Assembly: GCF_004348425.1 (NCBI RefSeq)
Contig: NZ_SMKK01000071.1
Span: forward strand, 1 to 39,831
Direction of reading: 5' to 3'
Origin: Actinomadura sp. 7K507
GTDB taxonomy: Bacteria > Actinomycetota > Actinomycetes > Streptosporangiales > Streptosporangiaceae
Length of the DNA stretch: 39,831 nucleotides
Part shown: positions 5,953-14,012 of the stretch, piece after piece
How positions within the stretch are numbered: position 1 is the first letter of the stretch
Layout of the letters: each line of letters starts with the position of its first letter
Made by a program: the position numbers and the translations under genes
The notes under the pieces: model-generated
The model's input: only the letters and a program-made list of their open reading frames with translations
Told to the model about the DNA's origin: nothing
The model's database searches: none

Positions 5953-8856
5953 ATGCGCCCGGACGTCAGCGTGGTCGTGATCGCCTACAACGACGCGCGG
6001 AGACTGCCGCGAGCGGTGGCGTCGTCGCTGGGCCAGTCGCTGGGCTGCGTCGAGACGGTCATCGTGGACGACGCCAGTACCGACGGCACGGCGGAGGTCG
6101 CCGACCGGCTCGCCGACCGGCATCCGGGGCGCGTCCGGGCCGTTCACCTCGCGTCGAACTCCGGCGGGTGCGGCCGGCCGCGCAACGCCGGCATCGAGGC
6201 GTCCGCGGGCGGGCACGTGATGTTCCTCGACAGCGACGACCTGCTGGACCGGCACGCCTGCCTCAATCTGCTCGGCGCGGCCGAGGACACCGGCGCCGAC
6301 ATCGTCTCCGGCCGGTGCGACCGGGTCTTCCTGGACGTCCCGGAGGGCGCGGATGGGCGGGTCCGCCCCTGGTATCCGTGGCTCTACCGGCGACGAGCCG
6401 TGCACGGATCACTGGAGGAGAATCCCCGTCTCCTCTACGACACGCTGTCGACCAACAAGATCTACCGGCGGGCCTTCCTGGAGCAGCACGGGCTCCGCTT
6501 CGTCGAGGGGCTGCACTACGAGGACCTGCTGTTCACCGCCGAGGCCTACCTGGCGGCGCAGCCGACGGCGCTGATCCCGCACCGCGTCTACAGCTGGCTG
6601 GTCAGTGAGCGGACGCCCGCCCCCTCCATCTCCAACCGGCGCGCCGAGCTGGCCAACTTCGCCGACCGGCTGGAGATCCACCGGCGCATCGACATGCTGT
6701 TCGCGCTGCGCGGCGTCCACGACCTGGCGCGGGCCAAGGACGTCAAGTTCATCAACCACGACCTGATGCTCTACCTGCGGGAGCTGCGCGACCACGATCC
6801 CGGTCACCGGGCGCGGTTCCTCGATCTGGCGGCCGGGTACCTGGCCGAGCTCGACCCCCGGGTGTTCGAGGAGGCCAACACGCTGCCAGCGATCGCGGCG
6901 TACCTCGTCCGCGAGGGGGACCACGCGGGTGCGCTCGCCGCCGCCCTGTACGCCCCCGGGCACGTCTCCGGCAGGCGGCCGGAGCTGCGGGCGCGGCTCG
7001 TGGAGCGGGACGGGCGGGTCTTCTGGGGCGCCGGCCGTCCCCGCGGGGCCCTGGCCCGCCGCGTCCTGGACGTCACGGACTTCGGCTTCCATCTGCGCCC
7101 CCTCAAGGAGCTGCGTCCGGCCAACACGGTGACGCGGCTGGAGGTGCGGGGCGGCCGCGTCCGGATGGCCGGGCATATGCTGAACCCGCTGGACAGGATC
7201 CCCCCGGACGCCGGGCTGTCCGGCACGCTGGAGTTCTGCGACCGGCGCCGCCCCGCCCGCAGGGGGCGGGTCCGCGCGGACGTCCGGCACGCGGGCGACC
7301 GGCTCACCTGGCGGGCCGAGTTCGACCCCGTGCGGCGGATCCGTCCGGCCGGTTTCATCGATCCCGTCTGGGACGTGCGGCTCCGCCTCCGGGCGGGCGG
7401 TGAGAAGGTGGTCACCCGGCTGGGCGAGGGCCGTGAATCGCCCCCGCTGGGGGGTGTCGAGCTCCCCGTCCGGCCCCGGCTGACGCGGCTCGCCGCCGAC
7501 CGGCTCCGGTCGTACGTCACCGAGGGCGGGCACCTGGCGTTCAGGCTGGAGGCGGGGAACCCCTGGGCGCGGCTCGCCGCCGCGGCCGCGCGCCGCGTCC
7601 CCGTGGCCCCGGCGGGGCTGCTCGCCTGGCGGCGTGCCCGGGGGGCCGGGCAGGGCATCCGCCGGGGGCTGGGCTCGCGCAAGACGAAGATCGCGGTGTT
7701 CAACCGGGTGCTGAGCAGGCTCCCCGTCCGGGCGGACCTGGTGGTCTTCGAGAGCCACCTGGGCAGGCAGTACTCCGACAACCCGAAGTACATCCACCGG
7801 GAGCTGCGCAGGTCCGGACGCCCGGTGAAGGCCGTGTGGTCGTACGCGTCGTCGCCCGAGGGGTTCCCGGACGACGCCAGGCTGGTCCGGCGCGGCTCGT
7901 GGGCCTACTACGCGGCGCTCGCACGGGCCCGGTTCTGGATCGACAACCAGGGCTTTCCGGACGGGCTCCGCAAGCGGCCCGAGACCACCTATGTCCAGAC
8001 CTGGCACGGTTCGGCGTTCAAGCCGATGGGCCTGGACCAGCCGCGGATCAAGAACGGCTCCGCCGCCGAGCGGGCGCGGCTCCGCCGGATGGTCGAGCGC
8101 TTCGACAGCTTCCTCATCCGGTCCGGCCACGACGAGGACACCCTCTGCGCCGGCCTCGGCGTCCGCTCGGTGCTGCTCCCGGCCGGGTATCCGCGCAACG
8201 ATCCCCTCGTCAACGGCGTGGACGGCGACCCGGAGCTGGCCGCGGAGGTCGCCGCCCTCCGGGACTCCCTGGGCCTGGACGACGGGCGCCGCGCCGTCCT
8301 GTACGCGCCGACGTTCGCGACCGGGCCGAAGGGGCGCCCGGTCCGGCTGCTGGCGCCGCCCATCGATCCCGACGTGTTCGCGCGGGAACTCGGGGAGACG
8401 TTCGTGCTCCTCATCCGGCCGCACTACCTGTGCCAGGCCAACCTCCCGCCGGGCGCGCACCCGGTCATGCGGGACGCCGGCGCCGCGCCCGACGTCACCC
8501 CGCTGCTGCTCCTCGCGGACGCGCTGATCACCGACCACTCCTCGATCATGTTCGACTTCGCGCTGCTCGACCGGCCGATCGTGCTTCACCTCCCGGACGG
8601 CCGCGATCGCGCCGCCGGCTACTTCGATCTGGAGCGGCACGCACCCGGGCCGGTCACCCGCACCGAGGACGAGCTCGTCGCCGCGCTCGCCGGCCTTGGC
8701 GAGGCTGAGGCCGTCCACGCCCCCCGCCGCCGCGCGTTCGCCCGCGATTTCGGCGAGTACGACCGAGGGACCGCCGCCCGGACGGTGGTGGACCGCTACT
8801 TCCCGGCCGCAGAACAGCAACGCCACAGGGGGAAAAGGAATGGCCGCACCGCGTGA
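5953..8856 (+). CDS. GT2 glycosyltransferase / CDP-glycerol glycerophosphotransferase fusion
   Basis: A 967-residue bifunctional enzyme. The ATG at 5953 has GGAGG eight bases upstream; an ATG six bases earlier would overlap that site. Residues 1 to about 230 form a GT-A domain of family GT2 (VVVIAYND, DDASTDGT, and the DSDD metal motif at 93-96). A middle region of about 350 residues is weakly conserved. From about 590 to the end lies a TagF/TagB-type domain: QTWHGSAFK (His685), YPRND, YAPTF, LIRPHY and ITDHSSIMFDF (about 858-868). The latter family polymerises glycerol- or ribitol-phosphate from CDP-activated donors into teichoic acid. Together they probably make a glycosylated phosphopolyol wall polymer on the cytoplasmic face. 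It overlaps the next gene by 17 bases. Confidence 0.88.
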   Translation: MRPDVSVVVIAYNDARRLPRAVASSLGQSLGCVETVIVDDASTDGTAEVADRLADRHPGRVRAVHLASNSGGCGRPRNAGIEASAGGHVMFLDSDDLLDRHACLNLLGAAEDTGADIVSGRCDRVFLDVPEGADGRVRPWYPWLYRRRAVHGSLEENPRLLYDTLSTNKIYRRAFLEQHGLRFVEGLHYEDLLFTAEAYLAAQPTALIPHRVYSWLVSERTPAPSISNRRAELANFADRLEIHRRIDMLFALRGVHDLARAKDVKFINHDLMLYLRELRDHDPGHRARFLDLAAGYLAELDPRVFEEANTLPAIAAYLVREGDHAGALAAALYAPGHVSGRRPELRARLVERDGRVFWGAGRPRGALARRVLDVTDFGFHLRPLKELRPANTVTRLEVRGGRVRMAGHMLNPLDRIPPDAGLSGTLEFCDRRRPARRGRVRADVRHAGDRLTWRAEFDPVRRIRPAGFIDPVWDVRLRLRAGGEKVVTRLGEGRESPPLGGVELPVRPRLTRLAADRLRSYVTEGGHLAFRLEAGNPWARLAAAAARRVPVAPAGLLAWRRARGAGQGIRRGLGSRKTKIAVFNRVLSRLPVRADLVVFESHLGRQYSDNPKYIHRELRRSGRPVKAVWSYASSPEGFPDDARLVRRGSWAYYAALARARFWIDNQGFPDGLRKRPETTYVQTWHGSAFKPMGLDQPRIKNGSAAERARLRRMVERFDSFLIRSGHDEDTLCAGLGVRSVLLPAGYPRNDPLVNGVDGDPELAAEVAALRDSLGLDDGRRAVLYAPTFATGPKGRPVRLLAPPIDPDVFARELGETFVLLIRPHYLCQANLPPGAHPVMRDAGAAPDVTPLLLLADALITDHSSIMFDFALLDRPIVLHLPDGRDRAAGYFDLERHAPGPVTRTEDELVAALAGLGEAEAVHAPRRRAFARDFGEYDRGTAARTVVDRYFPAAEQQRHRGKRNGRTA

Positions 8857-10129
8857 CGTCTTCATCGTGTGCAACAACGCCGACGAGATGGGCGGCCTGC
8901 AGCGCTGGGCGCACCACATGGCGCGGCTGCTGGCCGGACGCGGCGACCGCGTCACCCTCGTCGGGATCACCAGCGGCCCGGACCCCTACCACCACGGCAG
9001 GGACGGCTCCTACGCCGTCGAGGTGCTGCACGGGGGGTGGCGCCCGCCCGCGATGGCCTGGCGGCCGGGGAGGCTCCGCGAGCGGCTGAACGTCCCCGCG
9101 CGCGGGCGCGACCTGTGGCGGGCGGCGGCCCAGCGGCGCGGCGCGGCCCGGCTGTCGGAGCTGTTCGCCGCCGCCCGGCGGGGATCGGTCGTGATCGCGG
9201 CGCAGGTGTGGGCGATGGAATGGGTCCGGCTGGCCGACACGCGCGGGCTGCGCGTCGTGGGCATGAGCCACGAGTCGTTCGCGGCGACCCGCCGGTCGTC
9301 GCGCTACCGGCGGGTCAGGGAGAACTACGCGGACGTGGACCGGCTGCTGGTGCTCACCGCCGAGGACGCCGACGCGTGGGCACGGGACGGGATGTCCAAC
9401 GTCGACTACATCCCGAACGCGCTGCACGTCACCCCGACCGTGCATCCCACGCTCGATCTTCCCGTGGTCGCCTGCGTCGGCCGCCTGTCGCACGAGAAGG
9501 GCATGGACCTGATGCTGGAGGCGTGGGAGCGGGTCGCGGCGCGCCGTCCCGGCTGGCGGCTGCACGTCTACGGCGGCGGGCCGGACGGGGAGGAACTGCG
9601 CGGGCGGGTGCGGGCGGCCGGGCTGTCCGGTTCCGTGGAGTTCCGCGGCGTGGTCGCCGACGTCGAGGAGGCGCTGGTCGAGGCGTCGGTCTTCGCGCTG
9701 CCGTCGCGGGCCGAGGGCTTCCCGATGTCGGTGCTGGAGGCGATGGCGTACGGGCTGCCCACGGTCGCGTTCGACTGCGCGCCGGGCGTCCGGGCCCTGC
9801 TCGGGGAGGAGCGGGGCGGCGTCCTGGTCGAACCGGGCGACACCGCCGCGTTCGCCCGGGAGCTGGAACGCCTCATGGACGACCCGGACCTGCGCCGCGC
9901 CCTGGGCGCCGAGGCGCGCGCGGCGGTGCTGCGATTCCATCCGGACGCGGTGCTCGCCCGCTGGGACCGGCTCTTCGACCTGCTCCACCGCGAACCGCCG
10001 TCCGCCGCCGCGGAGCGCGTCCCGGAGCGCGTCCCCGGGAGGGAGGCCGCACGGGCCTCGGCCCGCGTCCCGGGGCAGGGGGAGGGCTCCGCGGCGGGAC
10101 ACGAGACGGAGCCGGCCCGCGGGGGGTGA
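8840..10129 (+). CDS. GT4 glycosyltransferase, wall-polymer type
   Basis: A 429-residue retaining glycosyltransferase of family GT4 (GT-B fold). The start ATG lies inside the end of the preceding gene and is supported by GGGGGAAAAGG just upstream. Visible family features are the N-terminal NNADEMGGLQRWAHHMARLL glycine-rich loop, the second-domain opening CVGRLSHEKGMDLMLEAW, GGGPDGEELR, and the EGFPMSVLE nucleotide-sugar motif with Glu292 and Glu300. The last 30 residues are Arg/Gly/Ala-rich and probably disordered. The translational overlap with the GT2/TagF fusion gene says both act on the same polymer, probably adding a sugar to teichoic acid or its linkage unit; donor and acceptor cannot be read from sequence. 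Confidence 0.85.
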   Translation: MAAPRDVFIVCNNADEMGGLQRWAHHMARLLAGRGDRVTLVGITSGPDPYHHGRDGSYAVEVLHGGWRPPAMAWRPGRLRERLNVPARGRDLWRAAAQRRGAARLSELFAAARRGSVVIAAQVWAMEWVRLADTRGLRVVGMSHESFAATRRSSRYRRVRENYADVDRLLVLTAEDADAWARDGMSNVDYIPNALHVTPTVHPTLDLPVVACVGRLSHEKGMDLMLEAWERVAARRPGWRLHVYGGGPDGEELRGRVRAAGLSGSVEFRGVVADVEEALVEASVFALPSRAEGFPMSVLEAMAYGLPTVAFDCAPGVRALLGEERGGVLVEPGDTAAFARELERLMDDPDLRRALGAEARAAVLRFHPDAVLARWDRLFDLLHREPPSAAAERVPERVPGREAARASARVPGQGEGSAAGHETEPARGG

Positions 10130-10135
10130 TTCTTT

Positions 10136-10150
10136 CTAACAACTGTTTGG
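10136..10150 (+). promoter_or_regulatory. putative KstR2 operator, fadE30 promoter
   Basis: Inverted repeat CTAACA-AC-TGTTTG(G): two 6-base arms separated by 2 bases, one mismatch. It directly abuts a -10-like TAGAGT (10151-10156), which is seven bases upstream of GTG 10164, so a repressor bound here would block the promoter. The reverse complement is nearly identical to the site at 30249-30263 (CCAAACA-N2-TGTTAGAA in both). The role as KstR2 operator is inferred from the genes it precedes. Confidence 0.7.
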
Positions 10151-10163
10151 TAGAGTGCGCGGC

Positions 10164-11363
10164 GTGAAGCAGAACGAGTCCCCGGCGGACCGGGCGTTCC
10201 GCGCCGAGGTCCGCGACTGGCTCGAGGCCAACCTGTCGGGCGAGTTCGCGCACGCCCGCGGGCTCGGCGGGCCGGGCCGCGAGCACGAGGCGTTCGAGGA
10301 GCGGCTGGCCTGGGAGCGGCACATGGCCGCCGCCGGGTGGACCTGCGTGGGCTGGCCGGAGGAGTACGGCGGACGCGGCGCCACCGTCGAGCAGCAGGTG
10401 ATCTTCAACGAGGAGTACGCGCTCGCCGACGGCCCGGCCCGGGTCAACCACATCGGCGAGAACCTGCTCGGCCCCACGATCATCGCGTTCGGCACCGACG
10501 AGCAGCGCGCCCGCTTCCTCCCGCCGATCGTCGCGGTCGAGGAGCTGTGGTGCCAGGGCTACTCCGAGCCAGACGCCGGCTCCGACCTCGCCAACGTGCA
10601 GACCCGCGCCGAACTCGCCGGTGACCACTGGCTGATCAACGGCCAGAAGGTCTGGACGTCGCTGGCCCTCGAATCGGACTGGTGCTTCGTCGTCTGCCGC
10701 ACCGAGCCGGGATCCTTCCGGCACCGCGGGCTGTCGTACCTGCTCGTCCCGATGAGGCAGGACGGCGTGGACATCCGGCCGATCGTCCAGCTCACCGGGA
10801 CCTCGGAGTTCAACGAGGTCTTCTTCGACGGCGCCCGCACGGACGCCGGCGACATCGTCGGCGAGCCCGGCGAGGGCTGGAAGATCGCGATGGCCACGCT
10901 CGGCTTCGAGCGCGGCGTCGCGACGCTCGGCCAGCAGGTCGGGTTCCGCCGCGAGTTCGAGGGCGTCGCCGACCTGGCCCGCCGCACCGGCGCCATCGAC
11001 GACCCGCTGCTGCGCGACCGGCTGACCAGGTCCTACCTGGGCCTGGAGGTCATGCGGCTGAACGCGGTGCGGACGATGGCGGGCGTCACCGCCGGGGCGC
11101 CCGGCCCCGAGTCGTCCATCTCCAAGCTCGTCTGGGGCACCTGGCACCGCGAACTGGGCGAGCTGGCCATGGACGTCCTCGGCGCGGCCGGTCTCGTCGC
11201 GGACGGCGAACCCTACGATCTGAACGACTGGCAGCGGCTCTTCCTGTTCTCCCGCTCCGACACCATCTACGCCGGGTCGAACGAGATCCAGCGCAACATC
11301 ATCGCCGAGCGCGTTCTCGGACTGCCCCGCGAACCGGCCCCGAGCAGAGAGGCACGCGGATGA
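10164..11363 (+). CDS. fadE30: acyl-CoA dehydrogenase FadE30-like (HIP pathway)
   Basis: A 399-residue FAD-dependent acyl-CoA dehydrogenase. Recognisable blocks are WCQGYSEPDAGSDLANVQTRA (flavin/substrate motif) and the C-terminal YAGSNEIQRNIIAERVLGLPR. The usual catalytic Glu of the EGTNEIQ motif is replaced by Ala; Glu249 in GFERG, at the alternative position used by isovaleryl-CoA dehydrogenase-like members, is a candidate base. I choose GTG 10164 because TAGAGT ends seven bases before it, which suits a leaderless transcript; an in-frame GTG at 10155 is possible. The order fadE30-SDR-kstR2-fadA6 matches the M. tuberculosis locus, where FadE30 oxidises a CoA thioester of the C/D-ring steroid fragment. 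It overlaps the next gene by an ATGA. Confidence 0.85.
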   Translation: MKQNESPADRAFRAEVRDWLEANLSGEFAHARGLGGPGREHEAFEERLAWERHMAAAGWTCVGWPEEYGGRGATVEQQVIFNEEYALADGPARVNHIGENLLGPTIIAFGTDEQRARFLPPIVAVEELWCQGYSEPDAGSDLANVQTRAELAGDHWLINGQKVWTSLALESDWCFVVCRTEPGSFRHRGLSYLLVPMRQDGVDIRPIVQLTGTSEFNEVFFDGARTDAGDIVGEPGEGWKIAMATLGFERGVATLGQQVGFRREFEGVADLARRTGAIDDPLLRDRLTRSYLGLEVMRLNAVRTMAGVTAGAPGPESSISKLVWGTWHRELGELAMDVLGAAGLVADGEPYDLNDWQRLFLFSRSDTIYAGSNEIQRNIIAERVLGLPREPAPSREARG

Positions 11364-12136
11364 CCCCGCCCTACGTCCCCGGGCACGGCCTCCTCAAGGA
11401 CCGCGCCGTCGTGATCACCGCGGCGGCCGGGGCGGGGATCGGCGGCGCCACCGCCCGCCGCTGCCTGGAGGAGGGCGGCCGCGTCCTGATCTCCGACACC
11501 CACGAGCGGCGGCTGACCGCGTCCGCGCAGGAGCTGGAGAAGGAGTTCGGCGCCGAGCGGGTCGCCGCGCTGCCCTGCGACGTGACGTCCGAGGAGCAGG
11601 TCCAGGCCCTCTACGACCTCGCCGTCGAGCGCTTCGGGCGCGTCGACGTCGCCGTCAACAACGCGGGCCTCGGCGGGACGGCCGACCTGGTCGACATGAC
11701 CGACGAGCAATGGAGCCGCGTCCTCGACATCACCCTCGGCGGCACGATGCGGTGCACCCGCGCCGCCCTGCGGATCATGCGGGACCAGAGCTCCGGCGTC
11801 GTCGTCAACAACGCCTCCGTGATCGGCTGGCGGGCGCAGAAGGGACAGTCCCACTACGCCGCCGCCAAGGCCGGCGTCATGGCGCTCACCCGCTGCTCCG
11901 CGCTGGAGGCCGCCGGCTTCGGCGTACGGGTCAACGCCGTCTCGCCGTCCCTCGCCATGCACCCGCACCTGGTGAAGGTGACCTCGGAGGAACTGCTGGA
12001 CGAGCTGACGCGCCGCGAGGCGTTCGGCCGCTATGCGGAACCATGGGAGGTGGCCAACGTCATCGTCTTCCTGGCCAGCGACTACTCGTCGTACATGACG
12101 GGCGAGGTCGTCTCCGTCTCCTCCCAGCACGCATGA
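11360..12136 (+). CDS. ipdF: short-chain dehydrogenase, Rv3559c/IpdF-like
   Basis: A 258-residue SDR. The cofactor loop ITAAAGAGIGGATARR (about 19-34) is a TGxxxGIG variant, followed by the NNAG motif and an active site with Ser and YAAAK thirteen residues later. The position between fadE30 and kstR2 and the N-terminal form (GHGLLKDRAVVITAAAGAGIG) fit Rv3559c, called IpdF, a hydroxyacyl-CoA dehydrogenase needed for growth on the HIP part of cholesterol. Its ATG overlaps the fadE30 stop codon, so translation is probably coupled. The assignment to this specific step rests on gene order and recalled sequence; other SDRs share the motifs. Confidence 0.8.
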   Translation: MTPPYVPGHGLLKDRAVVITAAAGAGIGGATARRCLEEGGRVLISDTHERRLTASAQELEKEFGAERVAALPCDVTSEEQVQALYDLAVERFGRVDVAVNNAGLGGTADLVDMTDEQWSRVLDITLGGTMRCTRAALRIMRDQSSGVVVNNASVIGWRAQKGQSHYAAAKAGVMALTRCSALEAAGFGVRVNAVSPSLAMHPHLVKVTSEELLDELTRREAFGRYAEPWEVANVIVFLASDYSSYMTGEVVSVSSQHA

Positions 12137-12165
12137 GAACACCGGCACCCAGGGGGAAACAGCGC

Positions 12166-12783
12166 ATGAGTCCACGAAGGCGCGACGCCGAGGGCACCGC
12201 CGCCGCCCGCGCGGAACGGCGGGCCGAGCTGCTCGCCACGGCCGCCGAGGTGTTCGCCTCCCAGGGCTACTCCGCCACCACGGTCCGGAAGGTGGCCGAC
12301 GCCGCCGGCATCCTCGGCGGCAGCCTCTACTACCACTTCGACTCCAAGGAGGCGATGGCCGACGAGATCCTCTCGACCTTCCTGGACGAGATGTGGACCT
12401 CCTACGAGCGCGTCCTGGGGGCCGGGCTCAGCGCACGCGACACCCTGGAGGGCATCGTCGTCGAGTCGTTCCGCTCGATAGACCTGCACCGCCCGGCGGT
12501 CGTCCTCTACCAGAACGAGTCCAAGCACCTCGCGACGAGCGATCGGTTCCACTACCTGCACGAATCGCGGCGCCGCTTCGAGGAGATGTGGCTGACGCTC
12601 CTGGAGAGGGGCATGCGTGAGGGCGCGTTCCGCGGCGACCTCGACCCCAGCCTCGTCTACCGGTTCATCCGCGACACCGTCTGGGTCGCCGCGAACTGGT
12701 ACCAGCCCGGCGGGCGGCTGTCCGCCGACGACATCGCCAAGCAGTACCTCGCCATGTTCCTCGAAGGGATCCAGGCGAGCTAG
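12166..12783 (+). CDS. kstR2: TetR-family repressor KstR2
   Basis: A 205-residue TetR regulator. The N-terminal HTH (about 28-56) reads TTVRKVADAAGILGGSLYYHFDSKE; the ligand domain contains VVLYQNESKHLA, a distinctive block EEMWLTLLERGMREGAFRGDLDPSLVYRFIRDTVWVAANWYQPGG, and a QYLAM C-terminus. These match the recalled M. tuberculosis KstR2 (Rv3557c) closely along the whole length. KstR2 represses the last-two-ring steroid genes and is released by HIP-CoA. The recognition helix differs from the mycobacterial one at two places (GGSLYYHF against SGSLYHHF), which may explain the different operator seen here. A strong GGGGGA precedes the ATG. It lies within the operon it probably controls. Confidence 0.9.
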   Translation: MSPRRRDAEGTAAARAERRAELLATAAEVFASQGYSATTVRKVADAAGILGGSLYYHFDSKEAMADEILSTFLDEMWTSYERVLGAGLSARDTLEGIVVESFRSIDLHRPAVVLYQNESKHLATSDRFHYLHESRRRFEEMWLTLLERGMREGAFRGDLDPSLVYRFIRDTVWVAANWYQPGGRLSADDIAKQYLAMFLEGIQAS

Positions 12784-12804
12784 GCCGTACGAAGGAGACA
12801 CCCC

Positions 12805-13959
12805 ATGGCCGAGGCATACATCGTCGACGCGGTCCGCGCTCCGGTCGGGCGCCGCGGTGGCGGACTGGCCTCCGCGCACCCCGCCGACCTCGGCGCGCAC
12901 GTGCTGACGGCGCTGATGGACCGCACGAAGGCCGACCCGGCCGCGGTCGAGGACGTCGTGTTCGGCTGCGTCGACACCCTCGGGCCGCAGGCCGGCGACA
13001 TCGCCCGCACCTGCTGGCTCGCCGCCGGGCTGCCCGAGGAGGTCCCCGGCGTCACCGTCGACCGGCAGTGCGGCTCGTCCCAGCAGGCCGTCCACTTCGC
13101 CGCGCAGGCCGTCCTTTCGGGGACGTCCGACCTGGTCGTGGCGGGCGGCGTGCAGAACATGTCGCAGATCCCGATCGGGTCTGCGATGACCGCCGCCGCG
13201 CCGCTCGGCTTCACCGAGGGCCCGTTCGCCGGCTCCAAGGGCTGGACGCGCCGCTACGGCGACACCGAGGTGTCGCAGTTCAACGGCGCCGAGATGATCG
13301 CCCGCGACTGGGACCTCTCCCGCGAGGAGCTGGAGGCGTTCGCCTACGAGTCGCACCAGCGGGCCATCCGCGCCATCGACGAGGGGCGGTTCGAGCGCGA
13401 GATCGCCCCGTACGAGGGCGTCGCCACCGACGAGGGCCCGCGCCGCGACACCACCCTGGAGAAGATGGCGGGGCTGAAGACCCTCGTGGACGGCGGGCGC
13501 CTCACCGCGGCCGTGTCGTCCCAGATCTCCGACGGCGCCGCCGCGCTCCTCATCGCCTCGGAGCAGGCGGTCAGGGACCACGGCCTCACCCCCCGCGCCC
13601 GCATCCACCACCTCTCCGCGCGCGGAGAGGACCCGATCCGGATGCTGTCCGCGCCGATCCCCGCCACCGCGCACGCGCTGAAGAAGACCGGGATGACGAT
13701 CGGCGACATCGACGCCGTCGAGATCAACGAGGCGTTCGCGTCCGTCGTCCTCGCCTGGCTGAAGGAGACCGGCGCCGACCCGGCCACGACCAACCCCAAC
13801 GGCGGCGCCATCGCCCTTGGGCACCCCCTCGGCGCGACCGGCGCCCGCCTGATGACGACCCTCCTGCACGAGCTGGAGCGCACCGGCGGCCGCTACGGCC
13901 TCCAGACCATGTGCGAAGGCGGAGGCCAGGCCAACGTCACCATCATCGAACGCCTCTGA
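12805..13959 (+). CDS. fadA6: thiolase FadA6 (HIP pathway)
   Basis: A 384-residue acetyl-CoA acetyltransferase-type thiolase of normal length. Catalytic residues are Cys89 in VDRQCGSS, His340 in GGAIALGHPLGATG and Cys370 in MCEGGGQANV. Its start is supported by GAAGGAGA nine bases before ATG. The location after kstR2 is the same as that of fadA6 (Rv3556c), whose product cleaves the beta-ketoacyl-CoA formed after opening of the last steroid ring. A perfect hairpin follows seven bases after the stop, so this gene ends the operon. General beta-oxidation thiolases have identical motifs; the specific call comes from the neighbourhood. Confidence 0.88.
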   Translation: MAEAYIVDAVRAPVGRRGGGLASAHPADLGAHVLTALMDRTKADPAAVEDVVFGCVDTLGPQAGDIARTCWLAAGLPEEVPGVTVDRQCGSSQQAVHFAAQAVLSGTSDLVVAGGVQNMSQIPIGSAMTAAAPLGFTEGPFAGSKGWTRRYGDTEVSQFNGAEMIARDWDLSREELEAFAYESHQRAIRAIDEGRFEREIAPYEGVATDEGPRRDTTLEKMAGLKTLVDGGRLTAAVSSQISDGAAALLIASEQAVRDHGLTPRARIHHLSARGEDPIRMLSAPIPATAHALKKTGMTIGDIDAVEINEAFASVVLAWLKETGADPATTNPNGGAIALGHPLGATGARLMTTLLHELERTGGRYGLQTMCEGGGQANVTIIERL

Positions 13960-13965
13960 CCCCCA

Positions 13966-13991
13966 GGGCCCGCGGCGACCGCCGCGGGCCC
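13966..13991 (+). terminator. terminator of the fadE30-fadA6 operon
   Basis: Perfect 11-bp inverted repeat GGGCCCGCGGC/GCCGCGGGCCC with a 4-base GACC loop, just after the fadA6 stop codon. It separates the operon from the reductase gene that starts 22 bases later. Confidence 0.8.
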
Positions 13992-14012
13992 CCGACCCCC
14001 GGAGTCCGTCCG

